Shown: in pieces, positions 27,271 to 35,715 of the stretch
How the letters are laid out: each line of letters begins with the position of its first letter
Numbering within the stretch: the stretch's first letter is position 1
Origin: CAVSMC01 sp963728935
Lineage (GTDB): Bacteria; Pseudomonadota; Gammaproteobacteria; Burkholderiales; Casimicrobiaceae
Reading direction: 5' to 3'
Length of the DNA stretch: 64,000 nt
Assembly (NCBI GenBank): GCA_963728935.1
Contig: CAVSMC010000009.1
Coordinates: 62,001-126,000 of the forward strand
Translations under genes and position numbers: made by a program
Notes under the pieces: model-generated
Seen by the model: the letters and a program-made list of their open reading frames with translations, nothing else
Told to the model about the DNA's origin: nothing
Databases searched by the model: none

Positions 27271-28603
27271 CGCGCAGCGAATCGCGGCGTTGCACAACGC
27301 CGTTCGCGACGCGCTGTTGCCGCTTTCGACGGCGGTGCCCGCGCGTACCGCCAGCGTCGCCGTCGCGGTTTCCGGCGGACGCGACTCGATGGTGCTGCTC
27401 GACGCCGCGACGGCGATTGCGCCTACGCTCGGCGTGACGTTGTCAGCGGTCCACGTCCATCACGGCCTGTCGCCCAACGCGGACGCGTGGACGCGTTTCT
27501 GCCAAGCCGAATGCGCGCGCCGCGGCGTGCCGCTCGCCGTTCATCGCGTCGCGGTCGATCGCGAGCACGGCGATGGTCTCGAGTCGGCGGCGCGTCGCGC
27601 CCGCTACCAAACGCTCGGCGCGCTCCCTGTCGACGCGGTTGCGCTCGCGCATCACGCCGACGACCAGGCTGAGACGCTGCTGCTGCAATTGCTGCGCGGC
27701 GCGGGCCCGCACGGTCTCGCCGCAATGGCTGCGTCGCGCGCGTCGCGTCGGGTGACGTTCGTGCGTCCGCTGCTCGCGCTGCAGCGGCGCGCGCTCGACG
27801 ACTACGCCCGCGCCTGCTCGCTGTCGTGGGTCGACGACGAGTCGAACGCCGATCGGAGCCGCGCGCGAAACTTCGTGCGTCACGCGATCGCCCCGCAGCT
27901 CGCCGCGTCGTTTCCCGGCTACCCGGCGACGCTCGCGCGCGCCGCGCTGCATCAGGCCGAAGCGGCGCTGTTGATCGACGAGCTCGCACAGCAAGACGTC
28001 GACGGCGCGCTCGGCGACGGCACGCTCGAGCGCGACCGACTGATCTCGTTGCCGGCGCATCGTGCGCGCAACGTATTGCGCTGGTTCCTGCGCTCGCGCG
28101 ATCTGCGCGCGCCGTCGGCGGCCCGTCTGGCGGCGATGCTTCGCGCGCTCGTGCACGCCGAGCGCGATGCCCGCGTACGACTCGTCCATGACGGCCGCGA
28201 GATCGGCATCCACCGCGGCCGCATCGTCGTGCATGCGCCGGCGGCTGCGCCGTTCGCGATTCCTTGGCGCGGCGAAGCGAAGCTCGCGTTGCCGCACGGA
28301 ACGCTCGAATTCGCCACGGTGGCAAGCGGCGGCCTTGCAGCCGAGCTCGCGCGATCGACGATCGTCGTCGTCCGCTCGCGCCAAGGCGGCGAGCGTATCC
28401 GCCTCGCGCCGCGCGCCACTCGACAACCGGTCAAGGGCCTGCTGCAACGCGCGGGCATTCCGCATTGGGCGCGCCGCGATCTGCCGCTGGTCTGGTGCGA
28501 CGACGCGCTCGCGGCGGTGGTCGGCATCGGCGTCGACGCGGCGTTCGTCGCCGCCCCCGGAACGTCGGGATACGCATTGCACTGGCATCCGCACGAGCGC
28601 TGA
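27236..28603 (+). CDS. tilS: tRNA(Ile)-lysidine synthase
   Basis: 455 aa from the start chosen. The PP-loop SGGRDS is at residues 46-51, with HVHHGLSPNADAW and AHHADDQAETLLLQLLRG following, all typical of the N-type ATPase domain. The C-terminal substrate domain includes RSRQGGERIRL and ends LVWCDDALAAVVGIGVD. It makes lysidine at C34 of tRNA-Ile(CAU). The start is uncertain: ATG 27236 overlaps accA by 35 bases, while a TTG at 27290 would remove the overlap. The ATG that overlaps the accA stop is in another frame. accA-tilS adjacency is common in proteobacteria. Confidence 0.92.
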   Translation: MASTRRSPQADDAQRIAALHNAVRDALLPLSTAVPARTASVAVAVSGGRDSMVLLDAATAIAPTLGVTLSAVHVHHGLSPNADAWTRFCQAECARRGVPLAVHRVAVDREHGDGLESAARRARYQTLGALPVDAVALAHHADDQAETLLLQLLRGAGPHGLAAMAASRASRRVTFVRPLLALQRRALDDYARACSLSWVDDESNADRSRARNFVRHAIAPQLAASFPGYPATLARAALHQAEAALLIDELAQQDVDGALGDGTLERDRLISLPAHRARNVLRWFLRSRDLRAPSAARLAAMLRALVHAERDARVRLVHDGREIGIHRGRIVVHAPAAAPFAIPWRGEAKLALPHGTLEFATVASGGLAAELARSTIVVVRSRQGGERIRLAPRATRQPVKGLLQRAGIPHWARRDLPLVWCDDALAAVVGIGVDAAFVAAPGTSGYALHWHPHER

Positions 28604-28784
28604 CCGCGCAGCTCGCGGCGCGACGGCGCATCGACGTTGACGCGCATCAAACGCGCAGTGCGTATAGCGCGGTAGGCTCCGCGCAACGTGAAGCCGCAAC
28701 AGTCCCGTGTGCTACAACCGGAGTACCTGTCGGCGGCACGCCGTTTGTCGAATCTGGCCGCGAGCGCGAACGCCGGCCATCGAG

Positions 28785-28814
28785 TTGACAGCTCTCGCTT
28801 GGAATGCCTAAATC
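28785..28814 (+). promoter_or_regulatory. Sigma-70-like promoter of the TRAP transporter operon
   Basis: A perfect -35 TTGACA (28785-28790) and TAAATC (28809-28814) are 18 bases apart, about 70 bases ahead of dctP. A 7-bp hairpin (CGTGTCG / CGACACG, 28823-28843) lies in the presumed leader, and the dctP ribosome site GGAGGA follows at 28873-28878. The rest of the 281-base gap after tilS holds nothing else I recognise. Confidence 0.5.
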
Positions 28815-28884
28815 GCTCCCGTCGTGTCGAGAGGGACGACACGTCTCGCGTGCGGGAGCTCGGGATCATCCTGGAGGAAACACC

Positions 28885-29886
28885 ATGAAAGTCCGACTTG
28901 CGCTCGCGCTCGCCACATCGGCGCTGCTCGCCTTGGCCGGCACCGTTGCCGCGCAGCAACCGATCGTCATCAAGTTCAGCCACGTCGTCGCCGTCGATAC
29001 GCCCAAAGGCAAGGCTGCCGATTACTTCAAGAAGCTCGCCGAAGAGCGCACGAAGGGACGCGTCAAGGTCGAGGTCTATCCGAACAGCTCGCTGTTCAAG
29101 GACGGCGAGGAGATGGAAGCGCTGCAGTTGGGTTCGGTGCAGATGCTTGCGCCTTCGCTCGCCAAGTTCGGTCCGCTCGGCGTGCGCGAGTTCGAAGTAT
29201 TCGATCTGCCGTACATGTTCGACGACTATGCCGAGCTGCACAAGGTCACCGGCGGTCCGGTCGGCGCGGCGCTGTTCAAGAAGCTCGAGAGCAAAGGCAT
29301 CGTCGGCCTCGCGTACTGGGACAACGGCTTCAAGGTGATGAGCGCGAACAAGCCGATTCGCACGCCGGCCGACTACAAGGGCCTCAAGATGCGCATCCAG
29401 TCGTCGAAGGTGCTCGGCGACGAGATCAAGGCGCTCGGCGCGATCCCGCAGGTGATGGCGTTCTCCGAGGTCTACCAGGCATTGCAGACGGGCGTGGTCG
29501 ACGGCACCGAGAACCCGCCGTCCAACTTCTACACGCAGAAGATGTACGAGGTGCAGAAGTACCTCGCGCTCACCGAGCACGGCTACCTCGGCTACGCCGT
29601 CATCGTCAACAAGAAGTTCTGGGACGGTCTTCCCGCCGACATACGCACGACGCTCGAAGGCGCGATGAAGGACGCGACCAAGTACGCGAACGACATCGCG
29701 AAGAAGGAGAACGACGACGCGCTCGAGGCGGTGAGGAAGAGCGGCAAGACGGAGATCATCACGCTCACCGCGGCGGAAAAGGCGGCGATGAAGAAGGCGC
29801 TGGTCGGCGTGCACAAGGACAACGAGTCGCGCGTGGGCAAAGACACGATCGCCGAGGTCTACAAGGAGACGGGGTTCAAGCCGTGA
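28885..29886 (+). CDS. dctP: TRAP transporter substrate-binding protein
   Basis: 333 aa. A Sec signal peptide (MKVRLALALATSALLALAG...AAQ) precedes the mature DctP fold. Family segments are KGKAADYFKKLAEERTKGRV, VYPNSSLFKDGEEMEALQLG, and the ligand-arginine region GLKMRIQSSKVLGDEIKALG with AFSEVYQALQTGVVDGTENPP. It binds C4-dicarboxylates or related organic acids in the periplasm and feeds the DctQM permease. The ATG is fixed by CTGGAGGAAACACC directly upstream; a longer frame upstream is not coding-like. First gene of dctPQM. Confidence 0.95.
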   Translation: MKVRLALALATSALLALAGTVAAQQPIVIKFSHVVAVDTPKGKAADYFKKLAEERTKGRVKVEVYPNSSLFKDGEEMEALQLGSVQMLAPSLAKFGPLGVREFEVFDLPYMFDDYAELHKVTGGPVGAALFKKLESKGIVGLAYWDNGFKVMSANKPIRTPADYKGLKMRIQSSKVLGDEIKALGAIPQVMAFSEVYQALQTGVVDGTENPPSNFYTQKMYEVQKYLALTEHGYLGYAVIVNKKFWDGLPADIRTTLEGAMKDATKYANDIAKKENDDALEAVRKSGKTEIITLTAAEKAAMKKALVGVHKDNESRVGKDTIAEVYKETGFKP

Positions 29887-29920
29887 GGGCACACCCGCGC
29901 GTCATTCGCGGGGTCGAGTA

Positions 29921-29968
29921 GCGAAATGAACCGGCGCGCCGAAATGCTCGGCGCGCCGGCTATTTCGC
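29921..29968 (+). terminator. Long hairpin between dctP and dctQ
   Basis: An 11-bp GC stem (CCGGCGCGCCG at 29931-29941, complement at 29949-29959, loop AAATGCT) sits inside a second 7-bp stem (GCGAAAT at 29921-29927 / ATTTCGC at 29962-29968). No T-run follows the inner stem. Such hairpins after the abundant periplasmic component of transport operons protect the upstream mRNA or partly stop transcription, which gives more DctP than permease. Confidence 0.5.
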
Positions 29969-30083
29969 CATGCCGGGGGTCCTTGCAGGTTGCGTTCATC
30001 GCGTAGCGCGGTACCATGCAACGGCTGCGCAGTTTGGCTACTGCGCAGCGTGCTCTGAGCCGTCCGTTGGGAGGAGAGCCGGC

Positions 30084-30683
30084 ATGAAGTTCCTGGACCA
30101 TCTCGAGGAGTGGCTGATCGCATTCCTGATGGGTGCGGCCACGCTGCTGATCTTCGTCGCCGTCGTCCACCGCTACGCGGCGGGCACTCCGATTCCCGTA
30201 GTGCAGGATGCGCTGCTGAAGATCGACCTGTCGTGGGCGCAGGAGCTTTGCATCTACATGTTCGTGTGGATGGCGAAGTTCGGCGCCGCCTACGGCGTGC
30301 GCACCGGCATCCACGTCGGAGTCGACGTGATGATCAACCGGCTGCCCGACCGCACGCGCAAGCTCTACGTGCTGTTCGGCCTTGGCGCCGGAGCGCTGTT
30401 TACCGGCATCGTCGGCACGCTCGGCGCAAGCTTCGTCTGGGACATCGCGCACACCGACTCGGTGTCGCCCGACCTCGAGTTGCCGAAGTGGATCGTCTAC
30501 CTGTGCATCCCGCTCGGCTCGTACCTGATGTGCTTCCGCTTCCTGCAGGTCGCGTGGTCGTTCGCGCACACCGGCTTGTTGCCGCACCATGACGTGGCGC
30601 ACGTCGAAGGCGTGGAGGACATGCCCATCTACGCGATGGACGACAACCTCCATCCGGCCGCCGTGAAGGAGGGCAAGCCATGA
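30084..30683 (+). CDS. dctQ: TRAP transporter small permease
   Basis: 199 aa with four membrane helices (LEEWLIAFLMGAATLLIFVA; ELCIYMFVWMAKFGAAYGVR; LYVLFGLGAGALFTGIVGTL; WIVYLCIPLGSYLMCFRFLQ), the DctQ pattern. RTGIHVGVDV is the family's conserved loop. GGGAGGAGAG ahead of ATG 30084 fixes the start. Its tail reads on to an ATGA overlap with dctM. Confidence 0.92.
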   Translation: MKFLDHLEEWLIAFLMGAATLLIFVAVVHRYAAGTPIPVVQDALLKIDLSWAQELCIYMFVWMAKFGAAYGVRTGIHVGVDVMINRLPDRTRKLYVLFGLGAGALFTGIVGTLGASFVWDIAHTDSVSPDLELPKWIVYLCIPLGSYLMCFRFLQVAWSFAHTGLLPHHDVAHVEGVEDMPIYAMDDNLHPAAVKEGKP

Positions 30684-32080
30684 GCACCGCGATGCCCGCC
30701 CCGGCGCCGATTGCGCCTCCGAAGTGGCCGGCGCTGATTCCACCGGTATTGATCGCGATCCCGGTGGTGCTCAAATTCGCCGGCGTCGACATCGCCAACG
30801 CATGGGTCATCTTCGCGCTGCTGTTCGGGCTGATGCTGACCGGCATGCCGATCTCGATCTCGCTCGGGCTCACCGTGCTCACGTATCTGTTCACGATGAC
30901 GACGGTGCCGATCGAGTCGGTCGCGCTGAAGCTATTCACCGGCATCGAGAAGTTCGAGATCATGGCGATCCCGTTCTTCATCCTCGCCGGCAACTTCCTC
31001 ACCCACGGCGGCGTCGCGCGGCGGATGATCAACTTCGCCACCTCAATGGTTGGTCACTGGGCGGGCGGGCTCGGTCTCGGCGGCGTCGTGGCTTGCGCGC
31101 TGTTCGCCGCCGTGTCGGGCAGCTCGCCGGCGACGGTGGTGGCGATCGGATCGATCATCCTGCCGGCGATGTTGAAGCAGGGCTTCCCCGCCCGCTTCGG
31201 TGCCGGCGTCATCACGACGTCGGGCGCCTTGGGCATCCTGATCCCGCCGTCGATCGTCATGGTCATGTACGCGGTCGCGACCAACACCTCGGTGGGCGCG
31301 CTGTTCATCGCCGGCATCATCCCCGGCCTCGTCCTCGCGACGATGCTCGGCCTCACGACCTGGTGGCGCGCGCGCAAGAACAACTACCCGCGCCAGCCGC
31401 GCGCGAGCTGGCTCGAGCGGTGGCGCACGTTCCGCCAGAGCATCTGGGGGCTGCTGCTGGTCGTCGTCGTGATCGGCGGCATCTACAGCGGCATCTTCAC
31501 GCCGACCGAAGCCGCCGCGATGAGCGCCGTGTACGCGTTCTTCGTCGCCGTCTTCGTCTACAAGGACATGTCGCTCGCGAAGGTGCCGAAGGTGCTGCTC
31601 GATTCGGCCAACATGAGCGCGATGCTGCTCTACATCATCACCAACGCCGTGATGTTCAGCTACCTGATGACCTCCGAGCAGATCCCGCAGGAGCTCGCGG
31701 CGTGGATGCTCGACAAGGGCTTGGGCGTCGTCGCCTTCCTGCTGTTCGTCAACATCGTGTTGCTGCTCGCCGGCAACGTGATGGAGCCGTCGTCGATCGT
31801 GCTGATCATGGCGCCGATCCTGTTTCCGGTGGCGATGAAGCTCGGCATCGACCCCGTTCACTTCGGTATCATGATGGTGGTCAACATGGAGGTCGGCATG
31901 TGCCACCCGCCGGTAGGCCTCAACCTCTACGTCGCCTCCGGCATCACCAAGATGGGCATCACCGAGCTCACGGTCGCCGTCTGGCCGTGGCTCCTCACGA
32001 TGCTCGTCTTCCTCGTGCTCGTCACCTACTGGCCCGATGTGTCGATCTGGCTGCCGCGCACGCTCGGGATGATCAACTAG
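30680..32080 (+). CDS. dctM: TRAP transporter large permease
   Basis: 466 aa, about twelve membrane helices. DctM signatures: FALLFGLMLTGMPISISLGL, IPFFILAGNFLTHGGVARRM, SGSSPATVVAIGSIILPAML, GALGILIPPSIVMVMYAVAT, and near the end MMVVNMEVGMCHPPVGLNLY. It is the sodium-coupled transport subunit. The ATG overlaps the dctQ stop by four bases, indicating translational coupling. Confidence 0.95.
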   Translation: MSTAMPAPAPIAPPKWPALIPPVLIAIPVVLKFAGVDIANAWVIFALLFGLMLTGMPISISLGLTVLTYLFTMTTVPIESVALKLFTGIEKFEIMAIPFFILAGNFLTHGGVARRMINFATSMVGHWAGGLGLGGVVACALFAAVSGSSPATVVAIGSIILPAMLKQGFPARFGAGVITTSGALGILIPPSIVMVMYAVATNTSVGALFIAGIIPGLVLATMLGLTTWWRARKNNYPRQPRASWLERWRTFRQSIWGLLLVVVVIGGIYSGIFTPTEAAAMSAVYAFFVAVFVYKDMSLAKVPKVLLDSANMSAMLLYIITNAVMFSYLMTSEQIPQELAAWMLDKGLGVVAFLLFVNIVLLLAGNVMEPSSIVLIMAPILFPVAMKLGIDPVHFGIMMVVNMEVGMCHPPVGLNLYVASGITKMGITELTVAVWPWLLTMLVFLVLVTYWPDVSIWLPRTLGMIN

Positions 32081-32081
32081 C

Positions 32082-32108
32082 CGCGCGGCGCTGACCCGCC
32101 GCCGCGCG
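32082..32108 (+). terminator. GC hairpin right after dctM
   Basis: Arms CGCGCGGCG (32082-32090) and CGCCGCGCG (32100-32108) with a 9-base loop begin one base after the dctM stop. There is no T-run, so it may be a rho-linked or mRNA-protecting stem rather than a classic terminator. The rest of the gap to ndk is GC-rich and, apart from the ndk -10, featureless. Confidence 0.35.
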
Positions 32109-32266
32109 ACGGATAGGCGTTGCGTCCGGGCGTGTCACGCCCAGCGACCCGCGCAGCGAGCGAATGGCGGCGCCGCGTTCGCGGTGCCCCGCGTTCGGGG
32201 ATCAATTCTCGGCTTCCGCCGGACGCGGCGCTGGGCGCCGCCGCGGCAGAGGCGCCGCCAAGCTGC

Positions 32267-32272
32267 TATAAT
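32267..32272 (+). promoter_or_regulatory. -10 box of the ndk operon
   Basis: A perfect TATAAT stands out in an otherwise GC-rich 232-base gap, 41 bases ahead of the ndk ATG. No good -35 is visible 17 bases upstream. Confidence 0.5.
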
Positions 32273-32312
32273 TTCACGTTTATTTCGACCGAAAACCGCT
32301 GGAGCGCGACGA

Positions 32313-32738
32313 ATGCCCGTGGAACGCACGCTTTCGATCATCAAGCCCGATGCCGTGGCGAAGAACGTGATCGGCAAGATCTACTCCCGATTCGAGACGA
32401 ACGGCCTTCGCATCATCGGCGCGCAGATGCGCCACCTTTCGCGCACCGAGGCGGAAGGTTTCTATGCGGTCCACCGCGAGCGACCGTTCTTCAAGGATCT
32501 GGTCGAATTCATGACGTCCGGCCCGGTGATGATCCAGGTGCTCGAGGGCGAGAATGCGATTGCGCGCAACCGCGACCTGATGGGCGCGACCGATCCGAAA
32601 AAGGCTGCAGCCGGGACGATTCGCGCCGATTTCGCGCAATCGATCGATGCCAACGCCGTTCATGGCTCCGACGGGCCCGAAACGGCGAGCGTCGAGATCG
32701 CATACTTCTTCCCGGCGCTCGCGCTCCACAGCCGATAA
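32313..32738 (+). CDS. ndk: Nucleoside diphosphate kinase
   Basis: 141 aa, the exact usual length. It starts MPVERTLSIIKPDAVAKNVI and keeps the phospho-accepting H117 in NAVHGSDGPETA. It balances NTP pools by transferring the gamma phosphate. First gene of the long housekeeping run; rlmN follows 22 bases later. Confidence 0.97.
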   Translation: MPVERTLSIIKPDAVAKNVIGKIYSRFETNGLRIIGAQMRHLSRTEAEGFYAVHRERPFFKDLVEFMTSGPVMIQVLEGENAIARNRDLMGATDPKKAAAGTIRADFAQSIDANAVHGSDGPETASVEIAYFFPALALHSR

Positions 32739-32760
32739 CGCAGCGACGTCCGTCCGACCG

Positions 32761-33939
32761 ATGATCAACCTTCTCGACCTCGACAGCGCCGGCCTCGCCG
32801 CTCTGTTCGCCGACTTGGGCGAGAAGCCGTTTCGCGCGAAGCAGGTGTCGCACTGGCTGCATCAGCGGTTGGTGAGCGACATTGGCGCGATGACCGACCT
32901 GTCGAAGCCGCTGCGCGAAAAGCTCGCCGCCGTTGCGGAAATTCGAGGTCCCCGCGTCATCAGCGATACGACGGCGAACGACGGCACGCGCAAATGGCTG
33001 CTCGACGTCGGCAGCGCGAACGCGATCGAGATGGTCTATATCCCCGAGGACGATCGCGGCACGCTCTGCGTGTCGTCGCAGGCGGGCTGCGCGATGGACT
33101 GCGCGTTCTGCTCGACCGGCAAGCAGGGGTTCAACCGCAATCTCACCGTCGCGGAAATCATCGGGCAGCTGTGGCATGCGAACCGGACGCTGGTCGCCGG
33201 CGGCATGAGCGCGAACGGCCCCCCCGAGCGCGAATTGGGCCCCCCCGGGGAGTGTGGGGGGCGTATCGGCGCGCCTTGGGTCGAAGCAGGCCGGGCGCCG
33301 ATCACCAACGTCGTGATGATGGGAATGGGCGAGCCGCTCGCCAACTTCGAGCCCGTCGTCACGGCGTTGAGACTCATGATCGACGACAATGCGTACGGGC
33401 TGTCGCGGCGACGTGTCACCGTGTCGACGTCGGGGCTCGTGTCGATGATCGACAAGCTGCGCGATGCGTGTCCGGTTGCGCTAGCCGTGAGCTTGCACGC
33501 CCCCGACGACGCGCTGCGCGACCAGCTCGTCCCAATCAACCGCAAGCATCCGATCGCCGAGCTGCTCGCCGCTTGCAAGCGTTATCTCGAGCGCGCGCCA
33601 CGCGACTTCGTGACCTTCGAATACGTGATGCTCGACGGCGTCAACGACGCGCCGGAGCAGGCACGTGCGCTCGCTCGCCTGTTGCGCGACGTTCCGTGCA
33701 AGCTCAACCTGATCCCGTGGAACCCGTTTGCCGGTGCGTCGTTTGCGACGAGCGCCCGCTCGCGCGTGCTCGCTTTCCAGCAGATGCTGATCGACGACGG
33801 CTACGTCACGACGGTCCGCAAGACGCGCGGCAACGATATCGACGCGGCGTGCGGCCAGCTCGCGGGGCGCGTGCACGATCGCACGAAAAGGCGCCTGTCG
33901 CGGCTCGTTCGCGCAGCGCCCGCCCCGGCCGCACATTGA
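32761..33939 (+). CDS. rlmN: 23S rRNA/tRNA C2-adenine methyltransferase RlmN, with an unusual insertion
   Basis: 392 aa. Radical-SAM cluster motif CAMDCAFC (C110, C114, C117), SAM segment MMGMGEPLANFE, and the C-terminal catalytic cysteine C364 in DIDAACGQLAGR are all present. RlmN methylates A2503 of 23S rRNA and A37 of some tRNAs. Odd feature: between LWHANRTLVAGG and APITNVVMMGMGEPL lies a stretch of about 30 residues (148-179) rich in Gly/Pro, encoded by runs of C and G. Most relatives have only a few residues there. The frame is intact, so the enzyme may tolerate it as a surface loop. Followed by pilW after 10 bases. Confidence 0.95.
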   Translation: MINLLDLDSAGLAALFADLGEKPFRAKQVSHWLHQRLVSDIGAMTDLSKPLREKLAAVAEIRGPRVISDTTANDGTRKWLLDVGSANAIEMVYIPEDDRGTLCVSSQAGCAMDCAFCSTGKQGFNRNLTVAEIIGQLWHANRTLVAGGMSANGPPERELGPPGECGGRIGAPWVEAGRAPITNVVMMGMGEPLANFEPVVTALRLMIDDNAYGLSRRRVTVSTSGLVSMIDKLRDACPVALAVSLHAPDDALRDQLVPINRKHPIAELLAACKRYLERAPRDFVTFEYVMLDGVNDAPEQARALARLLRDVPCKLNLIPWNPFAGASFATSARSRVLAFQQMLIDDGYVTTVRKTRGNDIDAACGQLAGRVHDRTKRRLSRLVRAAPAPAAH

Positions 33940-33949
33940 AGCCATTGCG

Positions 33950-34747
33950 ATGATCCGCACGGCCCTTCGCTACGGCGCGATCGCGGCGCTCTTCGTTCTC
34001 GCCGGCTGCGCGTCGAAGCAGCCGGCCATGCCCGCGCAGCCTGAGCCGCAGCCTCCGGTCAAGCAGCCGGAAGTGCCGCTCGCGCAGCGATCGCAGATCC
34101 GCACCGAGCTCGGCGCCGGCTACTACGAGCGCGGCCAGCTCGATGTGGCGATCGAGGAGCTGTCCGAGGCGATCAAGCTCGATCCGAACAACGCAAAGGC
34201 GTACAACGTCTTCGGCCTCGTCTACACGATGCTCGGCGATAACGCGAAGGCCGAGCAGAACTTTCAGCGCGCGCTCGCGCTTGCGCCGCAGGACTCGGAG
34301 ATCCATCACAACTGGGGCTGGTACCTGTGCTCGCATGGACGCGCGCGCGAGTCGATCGCAGAATTCGAGCTCGCGATCCGCAATCCGCTGTACAAGACGC
34401 CCGAGATCGCGCTGATCAACGCCGGCAAGTGCAGCGCGTCGTTCGGTGACACCGCGGCGGCCGAGGCCTACTTCAAGCGCGCGTTCGCGACGTCGCCGAA
34501 CAATCCGCAAGCTTCCTACGGACTCGCGCTGCTCGCGTATCGATCGATGCGGCTCGAAGACGCCCGCGGGTGGATGAAGCCCGTGATGCTGCAGGCAAAT
34601 CCGACGCCCGAGGCGCTCTATCTCGGCATGTGCATCGAAAAGAAGCTCGGCGATCGTCAATCCGAGCTTTCCTATGTGTCGCAACTGCGCAACCGGTACC
34701 CGGAATCCGCCGAAGCGAAAGCGCTTCCGACCGGGACGTGCGACTAG
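33950..34747 (+). CDS. pilW: Type IV pilus biogenesis/stability lipoprotein PilW (PilF)
   Basis: 265 aa. Lipoprotein signal with lipobox LAGC (cysteine at about residue 20), a Pro/Gln-rich linker, then TPR repeats: RTELGAGYYERGQLDVAIEE, AYNVFGLVYTMLGDNAKAEQ, HHNWGWYLCSHGRARESIAE. It is an outer-membrane pilotin that helps the PilQ secretin assemble. Location between rlmN and rodZ is the conserved betaproteobacterial order, which supports the call even without other pilus genes nearby. Confidence 0.93.
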   Translation: MIRTALRYGAIAALFVLAGCASKQPAMPAQPEPQPPVKQPEVPLAQRSQIRTELGAGYYERGQLDVAIEELSEAIKLDPNNAKAYNVFGLVYTMLGDNAKAEQNFQRALALAPQDSEIHHNWGWYLCSHGRARESIAEFELAIRNPLYKTPEIALINAGKCSASFGDTAAAEAYFKRAFATSPNNPQASYGLALLAYRSMRLEDARGWMKPVMLQANPTPEALYLGMCIEKKLGDRQSELSYVSQLRNRYPESAEAKALPTGTCD

Positions 34748-34770
34748 CGCGCAACCGGCACGCCGAAGCG

Positions 34771-35715
34771 ATGACCACCGACGCCGCATCGCCGCACCTG
34801 GAGCCCGAAACGGCCGGAGTGCTGCTGCGCCGCGCGCGCGAGGCGGCCGGCCTTTCGCTCGACGCGGTCGCGCAACAGCTGAAGCTCGCGCCGCGCCAGG
34901 TCGAGGCGCTCGAGGACGGCGACTTTTCGCGACTGCCCGGGCGTACGTTCGTGCGCGGCTTCATGCGCAATTACGCGCGGTTGCTCCATCTCGACGCCGA
35001 GCGCGTGCTCTCCGCGCTTCCCGGCGCCGCAGCAGCGCCCGCGCTCGAAGCGCCGGCGCTGCATTCGACTGCGCAGTCGATCGGCGAGCTTCCGACGGCG
35101 GACGGCGCCAAATCGTCGTGGTCTCGATGGTTGATCCCGTTGATGCTGATCGGTATCGTCGCCGGCGCAGCGTTCTACGAATACACGCGCCCGGGCGGCA
35201 ATGGCGCACGCGATGGCGCGCCGCCGAATGCGGGCTCCGCGACCAGTACGATCGGCGAGGCGGGGACGACATCGCTTCCGAATCCGCTCGCGAGCGACGC
35301 GAACGTTTCCTCTGCGCAAGACGGCACAACCGTGCCCTCACCCCCGCCCTCTGCTGCGGGCGGGCGCGAAGCGGCGGGTGAGGCTCCCGCGTCATCCCAA
35401 CCGTCCGCCGCGGGCGCCAAGGCGAGCGCCGTAGGGACGGGTGAAGCTGCGCCGGCGCAGACGTTGCCCGCCGTCGAAGAAGCGACCGTCGTCTTCACGT
35501 ACCGCGATTTCTCGTGGACCGAAGTGCGCGATCGCAGCGGTCGCGTTCTGCTGGCGAAGATGATGAAAGGTGGTGAGCAGCAGACGCTCGCCGGCGAGCC
35601 GCCGCTCGATGTCGTCGTCGGCAATGCGTCGGATGTCAAGGTCGCCTATCGCGGCCAACCGGTGGACCTTGCGCCGCTCACCCGCGGCAACGTCGCGCGG
35701 TTCACGCTGAAGTGA
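34771..35715 (+). CDS. rodZ: Cytoskeletal protein RodZ family
   Basis: 314 aa. N-terminal Xre-like helix-turn-helix (LLRRAREAAGLSLDAVAQQL, KLAPRQVEALEDGDFSRLPG, TFVRGFMRNYARLL). One membrane helix (WLIPLMLIGIVAGAAFYEY, about 129-147), a low-complexity Ala/Ser/Pro/Gly stretch, and a C-terminal DUF4115 domain (VVFTYRDFSWTEVRDRSGRV). RodZ links MreB to the elongation machinery and affects rod shape. A longer reading upstream would overlap pilW, so ATG 34771 is used. It shares one base with ispG. Confidence 0.9.
   Translation: MTTDAASPHLEPETAGVLLRRAREAAGLSLDAVAQQLKLAPRQVEALEDGDFSRLPGRTFVRGFMRNYARLLHLDAERVLSALPGAAAAPALEAPALHSTAQSIGELPTADGAKSSWSRWLIPLMLIGIVAGAAFYEYTRPGGNGARDGAPPNAGSATSTIGEAGTTSLPNPLASDANVSSAQDGTTVPSPPPSAAGGREAAGEAPASSQPSAAGAKASAVGTGEAAPAQTLPAVEEATVVFTYRDFSWTEVRDRSGRVLLAKMMKGGEQQTLAGEPPLDVVVGNASDVKVAYRGQPVDLAPLTRGNVARFTLK

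Noticed and set aside
33199..33297. G/C-run segment in rlmN as an insertion sequence or intein
   Set aside because: Only about 100 bases, with no terminal repeats, target duplication or splicing motifs, and the frame is kept. It is treated as an insertion of unknown origin.
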